A stretch of 64,000 nucleotides of DNA, from positions 207,771,539-207,835,538 of the forward strand of contig BTPG01000003.1 in assembly GCA_036245525.1 (NCBI GenBank), written 5' to 3'. A program made the translations under genes and the position numbers. Below are positions 20,119 through 32,339 of this stretch, piece after piece; positions within the stretch are counted from its first letter, which is position 1, and every line of letters starts with the position of its first letter. The notes beneath the pieces are model-generated. The model had not been told where the DNA came from. It worked only from the letters and a program-made list of their open reading frames with translations, and did no database searches. Origin of the DNA: Semisulcospira habei. Its lineage: Eukaryota; Mollusca; Gastropoda; Semisulcospiridae.

Positions 20119-20884
20119 CGCGCCGCTCGCTCACGGCCGTAGTAGTACATCGTGGGCATTAGTTCACCCTTTTCCATGGACTAACAGAAGTATGTTAAGT
20201 GATATTTGGTGTGTGATTTCATGAGTGAACGAGGATTTTGATGGTGTGTTTTTGTGAAAATTGGACAGACTGAACGTGAGTAATTTGGAACTATATTTTC
20301 TCAACAATGCTCACATTTGAAAACTGTGATGGCGGCCATGGCGTGGCCGCCGTGTAGCCCCCAACTCCTCCTCGCCCACTATAGCCTTTACCCACCCCCT
20401 CTCTCCTCCCCCTCCCTCGGGGCTGCAGTCTGACACGTTCACCCCTTACTGATTGCACCCCCTCATCCCCTGGCACGGCTGTTCAAGGTCTCAGGCGCGC
20501 GCGCGCGGGCCGAAAGATAAGGAGCCGCGCGTGTAGCCTCCCTCGATACCGCCCACTGACAGCACAGAGCTGAGCGCAATGTTTTACGCGAGCACGCGAT
20601 GTGTGTATAACATGCCCAGCATCTTGCCGTGTACCGCTTGGCTTGCCTGCTGACTACCCCACCATCTTCCCTCCGGCCACCATTACACCCTCTCATCAGT
20701 ACACCTTCCTTTCACAATGGACGACAAGCTCTGTGCTGGAACTTAGTATGTAGCACACCACCACCCCTTCCCTCCACCACCCCCCCCCTTCCCTATCCCT
20801 CCACCACCGCCATGGTTCCTATCACTTGACGCGCTGAGCGAAGACATCACCCCTCCACCTCCTCCACCGCATCTCCTGTACACT

Positions 20885-23515
20885 ATGTCCACCCATCGCA
20901 TAACACGCGCCTCCGCCAAGACTCCAAAACCCACACTTCAAAACATCAACTCCACTGAGGACCCCATACAAAAAATTTTTGAGACGGACTCTACGCGAGT
21001 TCAGCTGTGGAGATTAGCTCTGCATGAACGTTACATCAAACACCCCCTGCCCCCTGGTTACAGAGCCGAATGGATTGACCAGGACAGTGACAAAGACGAA
21101 ATAGACTCTGCCATCTTTCCCCTGCAAAATGATGCCCTACATAGTACCCTGATACGAATCTACAGGGGCCCAGGCAAGAAACTCGCCGTCGCTATCACTA
21201 TCTTTTACACCACTTGTCTGATCAGAGCCCAGGGAGCACGCTGCCAAGACTGGATAGATAAAGAATTTGAACCGCTCAAAGACTGTGTGGAAAAAATGTT
21301 GTCTGCCCAGCAGTCTCCATCCCTAACACCCCCCGCCGATCAGCTGGCCCTGCCACCGCCCTCCCCCGCCAAAGTCGACACGTACCCCCAGGCCTCCAAT
21401 CTCTCACCTCCACACAGCAAGGGTGTGGTGACTTTTAGCGGCACATCACCCCCTGACACGACCCAGTCCCCACCTAGCCAACCTGCTGACTCCGCCCAGC
21501 AAGCCCTTCTCCTGTCGCTTGACTGCTCTGACAGCAAAGGAGCCCCCGCTGACAACAATGGCCATTCAGTGGTGGCCACACCTACCAGTCCCACCCTATC
21601 CATCCGACCTGACCACCACCTCGCGGTCGTATCAGACGGTGAGAGAATCGTCACACATGGTCCGCTTGTTTTCCCGCTACATCTTAGTACTCCGTCAATT
21701 CCCCACATGCCCCTCCCCATTGCACAATTAGCCACCCTGCCAGCCGCCCTACGATATATGTGTCAGATGCATAAAAAAATGGAAACCGCAGAGGCTCACA
21801 TCAATGAACTTCAATCTCAACTACGAGCCGTGAAGAATCAGATGGCTAGTGTCAAGGCTGAATGTGACAAACTCCGTCAGCAACAGAACATACTCGACGC
21901 CCAAGTGAAAGACAATGAGGTCAAAATCAAACATGGTCTTTCTGTTGTTGAGAAAGACCTAATCAAAGTGGAACAGGCCACAGGTGCCGAATTCCTTAAA
22001 CTAGCTACGGAGAAGGAAGCCATCGCCAAACAGGTGGCAAAACTTGTTGCTGCCAAAGATGCACAGGGTGCCTCGATTGGTACTCTGAAAAGTCATGTTG
22101 AACTGCTGACGCAAATGAAATCAACCCTATCCTTCACGTCTCCCTCACCTGGCCCCCGGCCCCCAGCCACCCCGTCTCCTACCAGTCATGCGTCTAATAC
22201 CCTAGATCCTGACTCCCGCCGGTCGAGTAGCCCCCCACCTTTTGAATCACTGTTCGGCGTCACTACTCACAACCGTTTTGCTCCCCTTGACGCGCAGCAA
22301 AGTGACAACAGAACAAGTGATGTAACCAGAAAATTTGACAGTTCGAAACCCGGTTCTTCAGACATTGCAATCAACACTACCAAGCTGCTGACACCTTATG
22401 AAAAGTTGTGCCTGGCGAAGGTGAACCCGCAATCGCACGCTCTACTCCTTGGCGACTCGGTCATCCGGTTCATTGACGACCGGAAAATGTCGGCGCCGGA
22501 CTTTGTCGTGCAGAACATGGCGGTGTCAGGCCTGACAGTCAGCGATCTCCTCAAGTGGCTTGGCACGCGCCAACCTGTCCGACATGTGCGCCACGTCACC
22601 TTTCATGTTGGTATTAACAGCTGCCAAAACATGAATGCGCCGGTTTCCTGCAACACGTGGCTGCAGCTGATCAACCTGCTTGCCAGGAAGTTCCCGCAGG
22701 CGTCTCTCCAGGCGTCCACTATCATGCCGCCCTTTGGTCAGCGCCACCCCCTGTTTGCAGCAGCAACAAAATCCAAACGACAACCTCCACGCAGCCTGCA
22801 GACAGGCGGATATCGCCATAGTCGACCACACTGCCACCTTCTTGACCAGGAACCTCGCCACCCGACAGGCCCTCTATCGTGACGGCGACAGGAAACACCC
22901 CAGCGCCGAGGGCACCAAACGCATGGCCCTCAACATACGGTATGGTGAATACCGGCCTTCTGCACCTCACCGCGATCAAAGTCGCGCGGCAATCTACAAG
23001 GACCAGTCTGACCACAACAGTCTACAGCCGTGCAATTCTGACAGGTCAGAAGGGCGTGGCCACAACCTGACTCGGAGACACGACCATGGCATCTACAAGG
23101 ACCAGTCTGACCACAACAGTCTACAGCCGTGCAATTCTGACAGGTCAGAAGGGCGTGGCCACAACCTGACTCGGAGACACGACCATGGCAGGTCTGAGGG
23201 GCCAGTCCACCACGATCAGGCCTTATCAGGTCAACTGAAGCAGCCAGCAATGTGCCGCCCACAGCCGGGTGACGCAATTTCCCACCATCCGCGTCCCCAA
23301 CAGGTTTTCGTGGGACATCAGTCAGCAAACTTTCAGCCGACTGACTTTCCGCCCTTGGGTCCTACGGGACCAAGTCCTGCAGTCACGCCGGCTCCGCCAT
23401 CTTCTACTAACGCCTGGGGTCGTGCTGGCCCTGCTTGTGTTGACAGTTTTCACCTCCCGGACCACGTCTTGAGACAAATCGCACAGCTTATTTATTCATC
23501 CAGGCCCAGTGCATA
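20885..23515 (+). pseudogene. LINE-A ORF1: N-terminal domain, coiled coil, SGNH esterase; one frameshift
   Basis: Begins at ATG 20885. Residues ~20-145 form an N-terminal domain shared with LINE-B ORF1 (shared words: DPIQ, then a WR..L..RYI segment, then HST.IRI, then YYTT, then C..W.D.EF). A Pro/Ser-rich linker follows, then a coiled coil (~285-420), a second Pro-rich linker and an SGNH/GDSL-type domain with LLGDS (block I), HVGINS (block III) and, in the other frame, the block-V-like HPSAEGT. The reading frame shifts near 22735-22780, so the catalytic His lies in the +1 frame (22680-23515). The tail contains an in-frame 99-bp duplication and a C-terminal Trp/His-rich helix also found in LINE-B. 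CR1/L2-group ORF1 proteins with esterase domains are known; the role is thought to be RNP or membrane/lipid related. Confidence 0.8.
22992..23189 (+). repeat. 99-bp in-frame tandem duplication in ORF1 tail
   Basis: Two essentially identical 99-bp copies (22992-23090 and 23091-23189), each encoding 33 residues that are rich in Asp, Ser and His. It adds length without breaking the frame. Confidence 0.95.
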
Positions 23516-23639
23516 AGCACACTGCCTGTGTTTGTACATGATTGTGTTGCAGTGAATCCTCGTGGAATCACCAATACCTCATGTTAAGTACAGCCAGTGC
23601 GGCAAAATTCAAACCTCGATTTCGTCAGACAGTGCCGAT

Positions 23640-25030
23640 ACAAGATTGTGTCACAGAGACTCTTTATAACATTAACTATATTTAATGTTATGTGAGTCGC
23701 TGCGACACAGTGCATGCTGCAACGATTTATTCAACAGTACAGTACAGTTCACAACAATTGTGTCACGGAGACTCTTAGATGACATTAACAAAACTTAATG
23801 TTATTTGTGTCACTGCGACACACTAATATGCGATGATTTAGCATATCAAACTACGCTGATACAAAGTAAGCCGATACAAGATTGTATCACAGAGACTCTT
23901 CCTAACACTAATGAATCTTGGTGTTGTGTGAGTCGCTGCGACACAATGGAAACCATGATTTAGGTTATGAAACTATATTGATACAGAATTGTGTCACAGA
24001 GACTCTTCATAACATCATCTAAGCTTGATTTTATGTGAGTCACTGCGACACAATAATAAACAATGATTTAGCGAATGAAACCATGCCGATACAACATTGA
24101 GTGACAGAGGCTCTTCATAACGTTTTCTATTAACTGTTGTGAGAGTCTTTTCGACACAATGTCAGCGCTGATCTGATATTTGGAGTGGAGGATGATGTCA
24201 TCCATTGCTTTATTTTTAATAGTAAACATAGACTTGCAGACATACAGACTTTTTATGACGTTTTAGATTGACAAGGTGATTTGCTCTTGCATAAACTTAT
24301 TATCACATACTGTTGCATGACGTCTCATTTATATCACGAATGTGACTTTTTTTTTATTTAATGTTATGTGAGTCGCTGCGACACAGTGCATGCTGCAACG
24401 ATTTATTCAACAGTACAGTACAGTTCACAACAATTGTGTCACGGAGACTCTTAGATGACATTAACAAAACTTAATGTTATTTGTGTCACTGCGACACACT
24501 AATATGCGATGATTTAGCATATCAAACTACGCTGATACAAAGTAAGCCGATACAAGATTGTATCACAGAGACTCTTCCTAACACTAATAAATCTTGGTGT
24601 TGTGTGAGTCGCTGCGACACAATGGAAACCATGATTTAGGTTATGAAACTATATTGATACAGAATTGTGTCACAGAGACTCTTCATAACATCATCTAAGC
24701 TTGATTTTATGTGAGTCACTGCGACACAATAATAAACAATGATTTAGCGAATGAAACCATGCCGATACAACATTGTGTGACAGAGGCTCTTCATAACGTT
24801 TTCTATTAACTGTTGTGAGAGTCTTTTCGACACAATGTCAGCGCTGATCTGATATTTGGAGTGGAGGATGATGTCATCCATTGCTTTATTTTTAATAGTA
24901 AACATAGACTTTCAGACATACAGACTTTTTATGACGTTTTAGATTGACAAGGTGATTTGCTCTTGCATAAACTTATTATCACATACTGTTGCATGACGTC
25001 TCATTTATATCACGAATGTGACTTTTTTTT
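23640..25030 (+). repeat. Stem-loop array and recent 676-bp tandem duplication in the inter-ORF spacer
   Basis: Each ~113-bp unit carries GTGTCACAGAGACTC, then a T/A-rich loop region with partly complementary TAACATTA / TAATGTTA, then GAGTCGCTGCGACAC. The outer words pair with each other, so every unit folds into a hairpin. Five units lie in 23640-24165. Sequence 23681-24353 is then repeated almost exactly at 24357-25029 (only a few differences seen), giving about nine units in all. There are no open frames. The array lies between ORF1 and ORF2 of LINE-A; LINE-B has no such array in its ~650-bp spacer. Confidence 0.9.
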
Positions 25031-25571
25031 TTCCCCTTCGTAACTATTACAATTACGTATGGTGTTGCATGGACCCAAAGGGACCTATCTTTAAACCTGT
25101 GACTGGACTATAACATAAAGCACGGTGGACTTTTATTGCGTTGCTTGACAACCTTGCTTATCCCTGCTTTCCGGAGAAAAGCTAACCAGTGCGTCTGTGC
25201 AGGCTGCAACAAAAATATTCTCGAGTGGTTTCTCAGTTGGCGACACAGCTAATCCAAACAAAGGAGTGACGGATTGTTTTGACCGCGTGTTGTCTGCTGT
25301 GATTGCCCTAGTCACCGCCAGCAGTCACGTGTGAAGATTGTTTGAGCGTGTGCTACAGCTCTTGACTATTGGAATCCTCTAGTACCAATTGGATACTTAG
25401 ACACTTTGTGTTGTGTAATTACACGCTAGGTCTCTATACGAATTTTTTTTCTTCAGCCCACACATTGTTTTTTTTGTTTGTTTGTTTGTTTTGTTTTTGT
25501 TTATTTTTGTATTTGCTGTTATTATTGTTTTTGCTCTGTTCTGCTTGACTATCTATACGTTCGCCTTTAAT
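25031..25571 (+). other. Remaining inter-ORF spacer of LINE-A
   Basis: T-rich sequence leading to ORF2, with a GTTT-repeat tract (25474-25500). LINE-B has a similar T-rich lead-in before ORF2, which supports it being part of the element. No gene. Confidence 0.6.
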
Positions 25572-28500
25572 ATGTCAATAGGTGGCAACAGCATTCATTC
25601 TTTAAATATCGGTCATCTTAATGTGTATCACCTTTGTCACAAAATACCAGATATAACTATTCTCCTAAACCAGTCCTCACCATTTCACATTTTTGGATAT
25701 ACGGAATCTCGTCTAACAGCTAACATTAGTGACCATGCCATAGCTATATACAATTACTCCATTCTCAGGCGAGATGCATCTGCCCCCGGACATACTGGCC
25801 TAGCTGTTTACGTACACAATTCCATCAACAACTATGCAAAGAGGCGTTGTGATTTAGAATCTCCTAATATAGAGTGCATGTGGTTAGAAGTTAAAACGAC
25901 CAAGTCCTCGCCTGTTCTTATAGGTTTTGTATATAGAAACCCAGCGGCCTCAGCCTCCTGGCAGGACGAGTTTGTGTTAATGATGGATGTGGTTCAGGAG
26001 TCCAAAGGTGATGTACATATTTTGGGAGACTTCAACATAGACTTGCAAAAGCAAGGACACACTTCGTGGAGATCCATGTTGAATTTTTTTTAGGGTTGAA
26101 ACAGCTTGTCCAGTCACCTACTAGAGTGACTTCCTCATCTTCAACGCTGATAGACCATGTATATAGCACAAATGTCAGCGTTGTCACCATCTTTTTTAGC
26201 ATGATGTTGAAGCAGGCCACAGTGGACCTTGATGATGACGATGCAGTGTACATCAGGTATCGTCTCGATGGCAGCCTGTTCAACCTCAGACGACTGCAGG
26301 CCCACACGAAAACCCTAGACCAACTGATTCGTGAGCTGCTTTTTGCTGATGATGCTGCCCTCGTTGCACACACAGAGAGAGCCCTGCAGCGCATCACGTC
26401 TTGCTTCGCAGATGCTGCCCAGCTCTTTGGACTCGAGGTCAGTCTGAAAAAGACAGAGGTCCTCCATCAGCCGGCACCCAAGACAGTGTATCGCCCTCCT
26501 CACATCACCATTGGCGAGTCTGAACTAAAGTCAGTGCACCAGTTTACTTACCTTGGCTGCATTATCACGTCGGACGCCAAGCTGGACAAGGAGCTTGACA
26601 GCAGGCTGGCAAAAGCGAACAGCGCTTTCGGGCGACTTTTCAAGCGGGTGTGGCACAATCAACAGCTGAAAACAGGCACCAAGATCAGCGTGTACAGAGC
26701 TGTGGTCCTCACCACCCTGCTGTATGGTTCCGAGTCCTGGGCCCTCTACCGCAGCCAACTACGACTCCTCGAACGCTTCCACCAGCGCTGCCTGCGTACC
26801 ATCCTGGGCATTCACTGGAGTGACTATGTCACCAACGTCGAGGTCCTTGAACAGGCTGAAACTGTGAGCATCGAGGCTTTGCTGTTGCGGACACAGCTCC
26901 GCTGGGCGGGGCATGTCTCCAGGATGGAGGATCATCGCCTACCAAAGATCACCCTGTTCGGCGAGCTTGCTACTGGACACCGTGACAGAGGGGCACCAAA
27001 GAAGAGATACAAAGACTGTCTCAAGAAGTCACTTAGTGCCTGCCAAATCGACCACCACCAGTGGTCTTCGCTTGCTGCGGACCGTGACACCTGGCGCTCC
27101 ACCATTTACAAGGCAGCTGTCTCCTTTGAGGACTCTCACAGAGCTAGCCTTAAGGACAAGCGGCTCAGGAGAAAAAACAGAGATGCCGCAGCTCAGAACC
27201 CCGGCCATACCTTCCCCTGCAGCCACTGCGGTCGAACCTGCCTGTCTCGGATTGGCCTCCGCAGCCACGAACAAGCCTGCAGACGTCGTGGGCAACTCCT
27301 ATAAAATCTTCGTTCGCGAAGTCAAGCCAAGAGAGAGAGAGAAAAAATGTTAGCGTACCTAATATTTCCATTAGTGATCACTTTCCTGTTTGTTTTACGT
27401 TGTCTGTTAGGTTAGCTAAACAGTCAATCAAAGGACACACTACCATAATGTATAGATGTTTTAAAAAATTCGACCAAACTGCTTTTTTATATGAACTATC
27501 TTTAGTACCATTTTATGATATAAAAAACTGCAAAAACCCTAACGATGCCCTGTCACGCTGGTACGAGCTGTTTCTCGCCGTTCTGGATAGACACGCGCCT
27601 AAGCGCATCAAACGCGTCAAATATCCTGTTATGCCAAAATGGCTCTCTGATGAGATAAAACAAGCAATGGAGGTAAGAGATGAATTAAAACGAGACAAAA
27701 AATTTACTGAATACAAGAAGCAGCGAAACCATGTCAAATCTCTAGTTCGTAAAGCACAGAGGCAAAATGCAGAACAAATTATTGCCGACGGCAAAGACAT
27801 CCGTTCAGTCTGGCAAGTAATAAACAATTTCACCAAAGGTAATAGTAAACGATCGCCTAATATTCCGCCCGATCTTACTGCTGATGCATTCAACGCTCAC
27901 TTCATAACTGTTGCTCAAACTCTGGCGAAGTCAAATACACCTAACCCTGTAAACTACACTTGCTCTCATCAACTACGTCACCATAGTCAACAGAGAGCCT
28001 GCGGCCCATTTTTAGTACCGCTTATGACTGTCCTAGATGTAGGCAAATCTATTTCCAGTTTAAAGAACAAATCGTCTTGCGGTCCAGATGGCATTAGTAG
28101 TCAGATTTTAAAACTATCTCTGCCCTACGTCGTCGAATCCCTGACCTTTATTTATAATTTATCGATCAGACATAACGTTTTTCCCGACGAGCTGAAAAAA
28201 GCGAAGGTAATCCCGCTTCCCAAAAGCAAAGATTTATGCAACCTAAACGAGTACAGGCCCATTTCCATATTATCCAGTATTTCAAAACCGCTCGAGAGAC
28301 ATATCCATACTCATCTTCTAAACTTTCTGGAGCAAAACCATCTGATAACTGCAGCACAATCAGGATTTCGACCTCTACATTCGTGCCAAACTGCCCTCAA
28401 TCATTTAATTGATAAATGGCTCTCTGCCATAAATGACAATAAAGTATCAGGTAAATCTTTCTTGACCTGAAAAAAGCTTTTGATCTTGTCAACCACTCTA

Positions 28501-29530
28501 TCCTACTAAAAAAACTACCATTCTATCACATTGACTCAAATACTGTCTCCTTTATATCTTCCTATCTCAGGGACAGAACGCAGAAAGTACTGCTAAATGG
28601 CAAGTATTCCTCTGATGGTTTAGTAACTTGCGGTGTTCCACAAGGGTCTATTCTAAGGCCCTTATTATTTAATCTTTTTATTAATGATCTGCCACTGTGC
28701 ATATCTCATTTAGACGCAAACTGCGATCTGTTCGCAGATGACACGACCATACGCACATCTGATAAAGATATCACAACCATTAATGAGGTACTCCAACAAA
28801 GTCTTGATGAAGTAGCAGGCTGGTGCAGTGATAATCACATGATTATTAGTATTCCAAAGACAAAGAGCATGTTAGTTACTACACGTCAGAAACACCAGCA
28901 TGGCCTACCACCTTTAACACTTTCCTTAGATAGACAGCTTGTTGAACAAGTAACTAGGCATCGCTTATTAGGCGTTATAGTGGACAACCAATTAAGCTGG
29001 GAGCCGCATACTGACTCAATATGCAAAACAATCTCCAAAAATCTGTTCCTGTTATCAAAACTACGCCATATAGTTAATACTGATATCCGTAAACTCTTTT
29101 TTCCATGCGCATATCAAAACGCATTGTGACTACAGTTCTACCGTCTGGGATGGATGCAGCGAAGTTCACATGAAAAAAGTTAATTCCTTGTATCGTCGGG
29201 GCATTAAATTAATACTTCCCAGTCCTACTTCGACTGATGAAAAATTAAAATCTCTCAAGTTACTAACATTGAAAAAACAGTTTGAATTTAATCGCTGTGT
29301 TCTACTGCACAAGATCATGCACGGAAAAGCCCCACCCTATCTAAAAACTCTATTTTCCGACAATAATAGGAAAAACACGAGAAATAGTTTGATCCACCTT
29401 TAGATTAGACATCTGCAAAACCAGTCTGTCTTTTTCAGGCGCTAAAGCGTGGAATATGTTACCTTCACACCAGAAATCAATTTGTAAGATTAGCGTCTTC
29501 AAAGATCGCCTCCATAAATATTTACTTCAG
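25572..29530 (+). pseudogene. LINE-A ORF2: APE endonuclease and reverse transcriptase, frameshifted
   Basis: Start chosen at ATG 25572, which aligns with the start of LINE-B ORF2. The endonuclease is readable from a GHLNVYHL motif through LGDFNID; the frame then breaks in a T8 run at ~26086. After the nested insert the frame resumes with a SDHFPV-type motif and continues through RT (PKSKDLCNLNEYRPISILS, then SGFRPLHSCQT), breaks again near 28468, shows VPQGSI and LFADDT in another frame, and breaks near 29100. The C-terminal region ends near 29530. It is closely related to LINE-B ORF2 and places LINE-A in the CR1/L2 group. It is not functional. Confidence 0.85.
26182..27345 (+). mobile_element. 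Nested 5'-truncated LINE (RT palm, C-terminus, zinc finger)
   Basis: Flanked by the direct repeat AATGTCAGCGT (26171-26181) and AATGTTAGCGT (27346-27356), an 11-bp target duplication with one difference, within the endonuclease part of LINE-A ORF2. The insert encodes a continuous ~375-aa frame (in the open stretch 26066-27304). It holds the RT palm ADDAALV (the F is replaced), a YGSESWALY thumb-type segment and RWAGHVSRM. It ends with a CSHC-type C2H2 finger and a stop at 27304. The 3' end is a GAGA tail. It is the same family as the minus-strand copy at 14873-17402. Confidence 0.85.
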
Positions 29531-29890
29531 AAGTAATAGTATGTTCGGCTCCCTTATGCTACTATTCGTATAGGTAGTACAGTTAGTGACAAGTTTCCTA
29601 TTACCTAATACTTTTTTACTGTTGCTACAGATTATGTAATAGTTTGACTGTCTGCATTAACATGTCAGGTTCATACCTGTGTATATAATTATATATATAT
29701 GTATTTTTTATTTTATTTTTTTCCCCTCTGAGTGGTGGTGGTGGGGGAGAGGGGGGGGGGAGGGGGATGGGTCTTTTTACTCACATATGTTTTATCTTTT
29801 GATGTATCGTCTGATGTATTTTTATATGTGTAGAGTAGCAGGACAGTTTGGATGCCTAAAACTTTTTATCCTGAATAAAAACGTTTCATC

Positions 29891-29894
<4 letters not shown>

Positions 29895-29983
<89 letters not shown>
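29895..29983. repeat. (TC)n tract between LINE-A and a second LINE fragment
   Basis: About 44 TC units. LINE-A ends at its left edge and a related LINE fragment begins at its right edge. Confidence 0.97.
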
Positions 29984-29987
<4 letters not shown>

Positions 29988-31885
29988 TCAGTACATTAGT
30001 ATTGCTGACCTCAGTATCAGTTGCAACTATCCCACTGTATGTTCATTGTCATCACAATTACCAGCGCAGCCTAAGCACGGAAACACTACCATCTCTTATC
30101 GCTCCTTTAACACTACAGTGAGTCGGCCTTTCTAGCTGATCTTAACCAAACACAATTCAACATTGTTCACAATGAAGACAATCCTGACACTGCTTTGGAT
30201 GTCTGGCATAATCTTTTCAACAGTGTGCTTAAATAAGCATGCCCCATTGTGAAAAAAGAGAGTATAAAATCATACGTTACCGACTTCGTTAACACAAGAT
30301 ATTATCCAAGCGATGAAACTTCATAATAAATTGAGAAAACAAAAACAGTTTAGTGAGTACAAGCGCCAAAGAAACCCGTGTCAAATCAATGGTGAGAAGG
30401 GCCCAAATGTCTCTTTTCAAACGAATGATAAAGGAGAACAGAGAAACATCTTCTCTCTGGCGGGGGTTAATCTTATCACCACAGGCAACAGTAGAAGATT
30501 ATCAGCTATCCCCTCTCAGCTCAACGAATACATTTTTAACGAACAATTTCTGTCGGTCGCCCAGTCAGTAAACTCCTCAGGCAAAACGTCAAGTACGTAT
30601 TCATGTCCTGAGGCTGTACTTAACTTTTGTTCCCAAAGGACAGTGGTTAAGCCATCCTTTTGTATTCCCCCTTTAGCAGTGCACGAAGTTACTTACTTAC
30701 TTACGCCTGTCACCCCTACCCGGGTATAGGCCGTCGACGAGAGACCTCCAGCAACTCCTGTCCTGTGCTTCTCCTTCGATTCTACTCCAGGTGGTTCCCA
30801 GTCTCTTGATGTCTGCTTGGAGGTCTCGACGCCAGGAGTTTCTCGGCCTACCTCTTTTCCTCTTTCCCTGGGGGTTCCATGACAATGCCTGCCTAGTGAT
30901 ACTGGAAGCTGGCTTTCTCAGACTGTGACCGATCCATCCCCATCTTCTTCGCCCAATTTCATTCTCTGCTGTTATCTGCTCTGTTCTCTCCCAGAGTCTG
31001 ACGTTGCTGATCTTCTCTGGCCAGTGGATTTTCAAAATTCTTCTAAGGCAACTGTTCATGAAGGTCTGTACTCTGTTGACTGTGGTTTTTGTCAATCTCC
31101 AAGTCTCTGCTCCATATAGGAGAACTGCTTTTACATTGGAGTTGAAAATCCGGACTTTGGTGTGCTGTGACAGCTCTCTGGAACTCCACACTTTTTTCAA
31201 CTGGAGAAAGGCTGCTCTGGCTTTACCGATTCGTGCTCTGACATCTGCATCAGTGCCGCCTTTTTTGTCTATGATGCTCCCGAGATAGGTGAAGGACTCC
31301 ACCTCCTCCAACGGGGTGCCAGCAAGCAAGACTGGCTCTTCCCTGGTTGCGTTCAGCCTCATTGTCTTTGTTTTCTGTTTGTGAATGGTGAGGCCCACTT
31401 GGGACGAGATGTCAGCAAGCCTCATGGTCTTGTCCTGCATTTTTTGATGAGTGTGGGACAGTAATGCCAAGTCGTCTGCAAAATCAAGGTCGTCAAGCTG
31501 TGTCCACAGTGTCCACTGTATTGCACTTCGTCTGTGCTCTGTGGTCATCTTCATGACCCAGTCTATGGCCAGTAGGAAGAGGAACGAAGTTGGCAAGCTT
31601 ATAAATTCACTGAAAAACAAGAAATCGCCCGGACCTGATGAGATTAGCCCCAAAATACATAAACCTTCCCTTCCTTACACAATTGAATCACTAACCTACA
31701 TTTATAATTTGTGTATTCAACACAACACGTTTCCTTCTGACCTTAAACATGCTAAAGTAATACCCCTGCCCAAATCGAAAGATCTTACGGACGTAAATAC
31801 CTACAGACCTACCTTTTGTCTTCCTTGTCAAAACCACTTGAAAGACATGTTCACAATTATCTCTACCAGTAGGAAGATTACAAAG
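29984..31885 (+). pseudogene. CR1-group LINE ORF2 fragment (EN end to early RT)
   Basis: Begins directly after the (TC)n tract with sequence matching the end of the endonuclease domain and the YRSF-type linker of LINE-B ORF2. It continues through the linker (EYKRQRN, then a SVAQS segment) and, after the nested insertion at 30691-31583, through KNKKSPGPDEI, ESLTYIYNLCIQHNTF and PKSKDLTDVNTYRP, ending near 31885 without the catalytic palm. Multiple stops and frameshifts are present. It is truncated at both ends. Confidence 0.8.
30691..31583 (-). mobile_element. Nested LINE 3' end (RT palm to C-terminus), minus strand
   Basis: Inserted into the preceding LINE fragment with an 8-bp target duplication ACGAAGTT (30683-30690 and 31584-31591). 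The minus-strand frame reads LDDLDFADDLALLSHT (RT palm), FTYLGSIID, LLYGAETWRL and a C-terminal RKRGRPRNSWRRD segment. This is the typical ending of a widespread invertebrate LINE group (RTE- or Nimb-like; not resolved). The 3' tail is (TAAG)n, read as ACTTACTTACTTAC on the plus strand at the left edge. 5' truncated. Confidence 0.85.
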
Positions 31886-32117
31886 TAAAGTAGGTAAAAG
31901 CACTGTCAGCGGAGAGAAGAGTGCATGGTCGACCAGTGATCATAGATCTACTTTGGTCAAAGCACAAAAAAAAAAAAAAAAAAAAAAAAAAAGATAGGAA
32001 AGAGGGGGTGCGCTAAGAAAGTGACTGAAAGTATGCATATGGAAGCCGCCCTCCCCCCCCCCACCCCCCTCCCCGGAAGGGCGGCGTATCACATATCCCA
32101 TTGTTCCAGCCCCTTGG
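31886..32117. other. Noncoding, with A27 tract
   Basis: A pure A run at 31966-31992 is followed by C-rich low-complexity sequence. The A tract could be the tail of an unrecognised retrocopy to its left. No gene. Confidence 0.4.
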
Positions 32118-32339
32118 TGCATGGAAATTTATATCTAGGTCCCCCAAGGGGAGGGGGGATGTCCAGATATTTAGCCGGTGTGGACAGCTGTTTCGGTTTT
32201 GGCGACCTCATCAGCACACCATTTGGCATACTGGTGGAAGGCCGGAACTTTTGCCTACCTGCAAAGGCAGCCACATTTTATTGTGGTGTCTGCAGGGGCA
32301 TACATTCCATGCCTCCACCTAGAGCTAAATTTCCATGCA
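32118..32339. mobile_element. MITE-like element with 23-bp inverted ends
   Basis: Left end TGCATGGAAATTTATATCTAGGT (32118-32140) pairs with the right end (32317-32339), with two or three mismatches. The interior (~176 bp) has no coding capacity. Target duplication not resolved. Confidence 0.6.

Larger units (their letters stand above)
20117..29894 (+). mobile_element. LINE-A: CR1-group non-LTR retrotransposon between (TC)n tracts
   Basis: The element comprises a ~770-bp 5' region (G/C-rich, no gene), ORF1 (20885-23515), a ~2-kb inter-ORF spacer with a stem-loop array, a decayed ORF2 (25572 to ~29530) and a 3' end AATAAAAACGTTTCATCATCATC running straight into (TC)n. The same 3' ending occurs in LINE-B. 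A second LINE is nested at 26182-27345. The element is full-length or nearly so, judged by the presence of both ORFs and a 5' region, but is inactive through frameshifts. Confidence 0.85.

Noticed and set aside
23640..25030. CRISPR-like array (regular repeats with spacers)
   Set aside because: The units are ~113 bp hairpins with related, not unique, intervening sequence, in a eukaryotic LINE with no cas genes.
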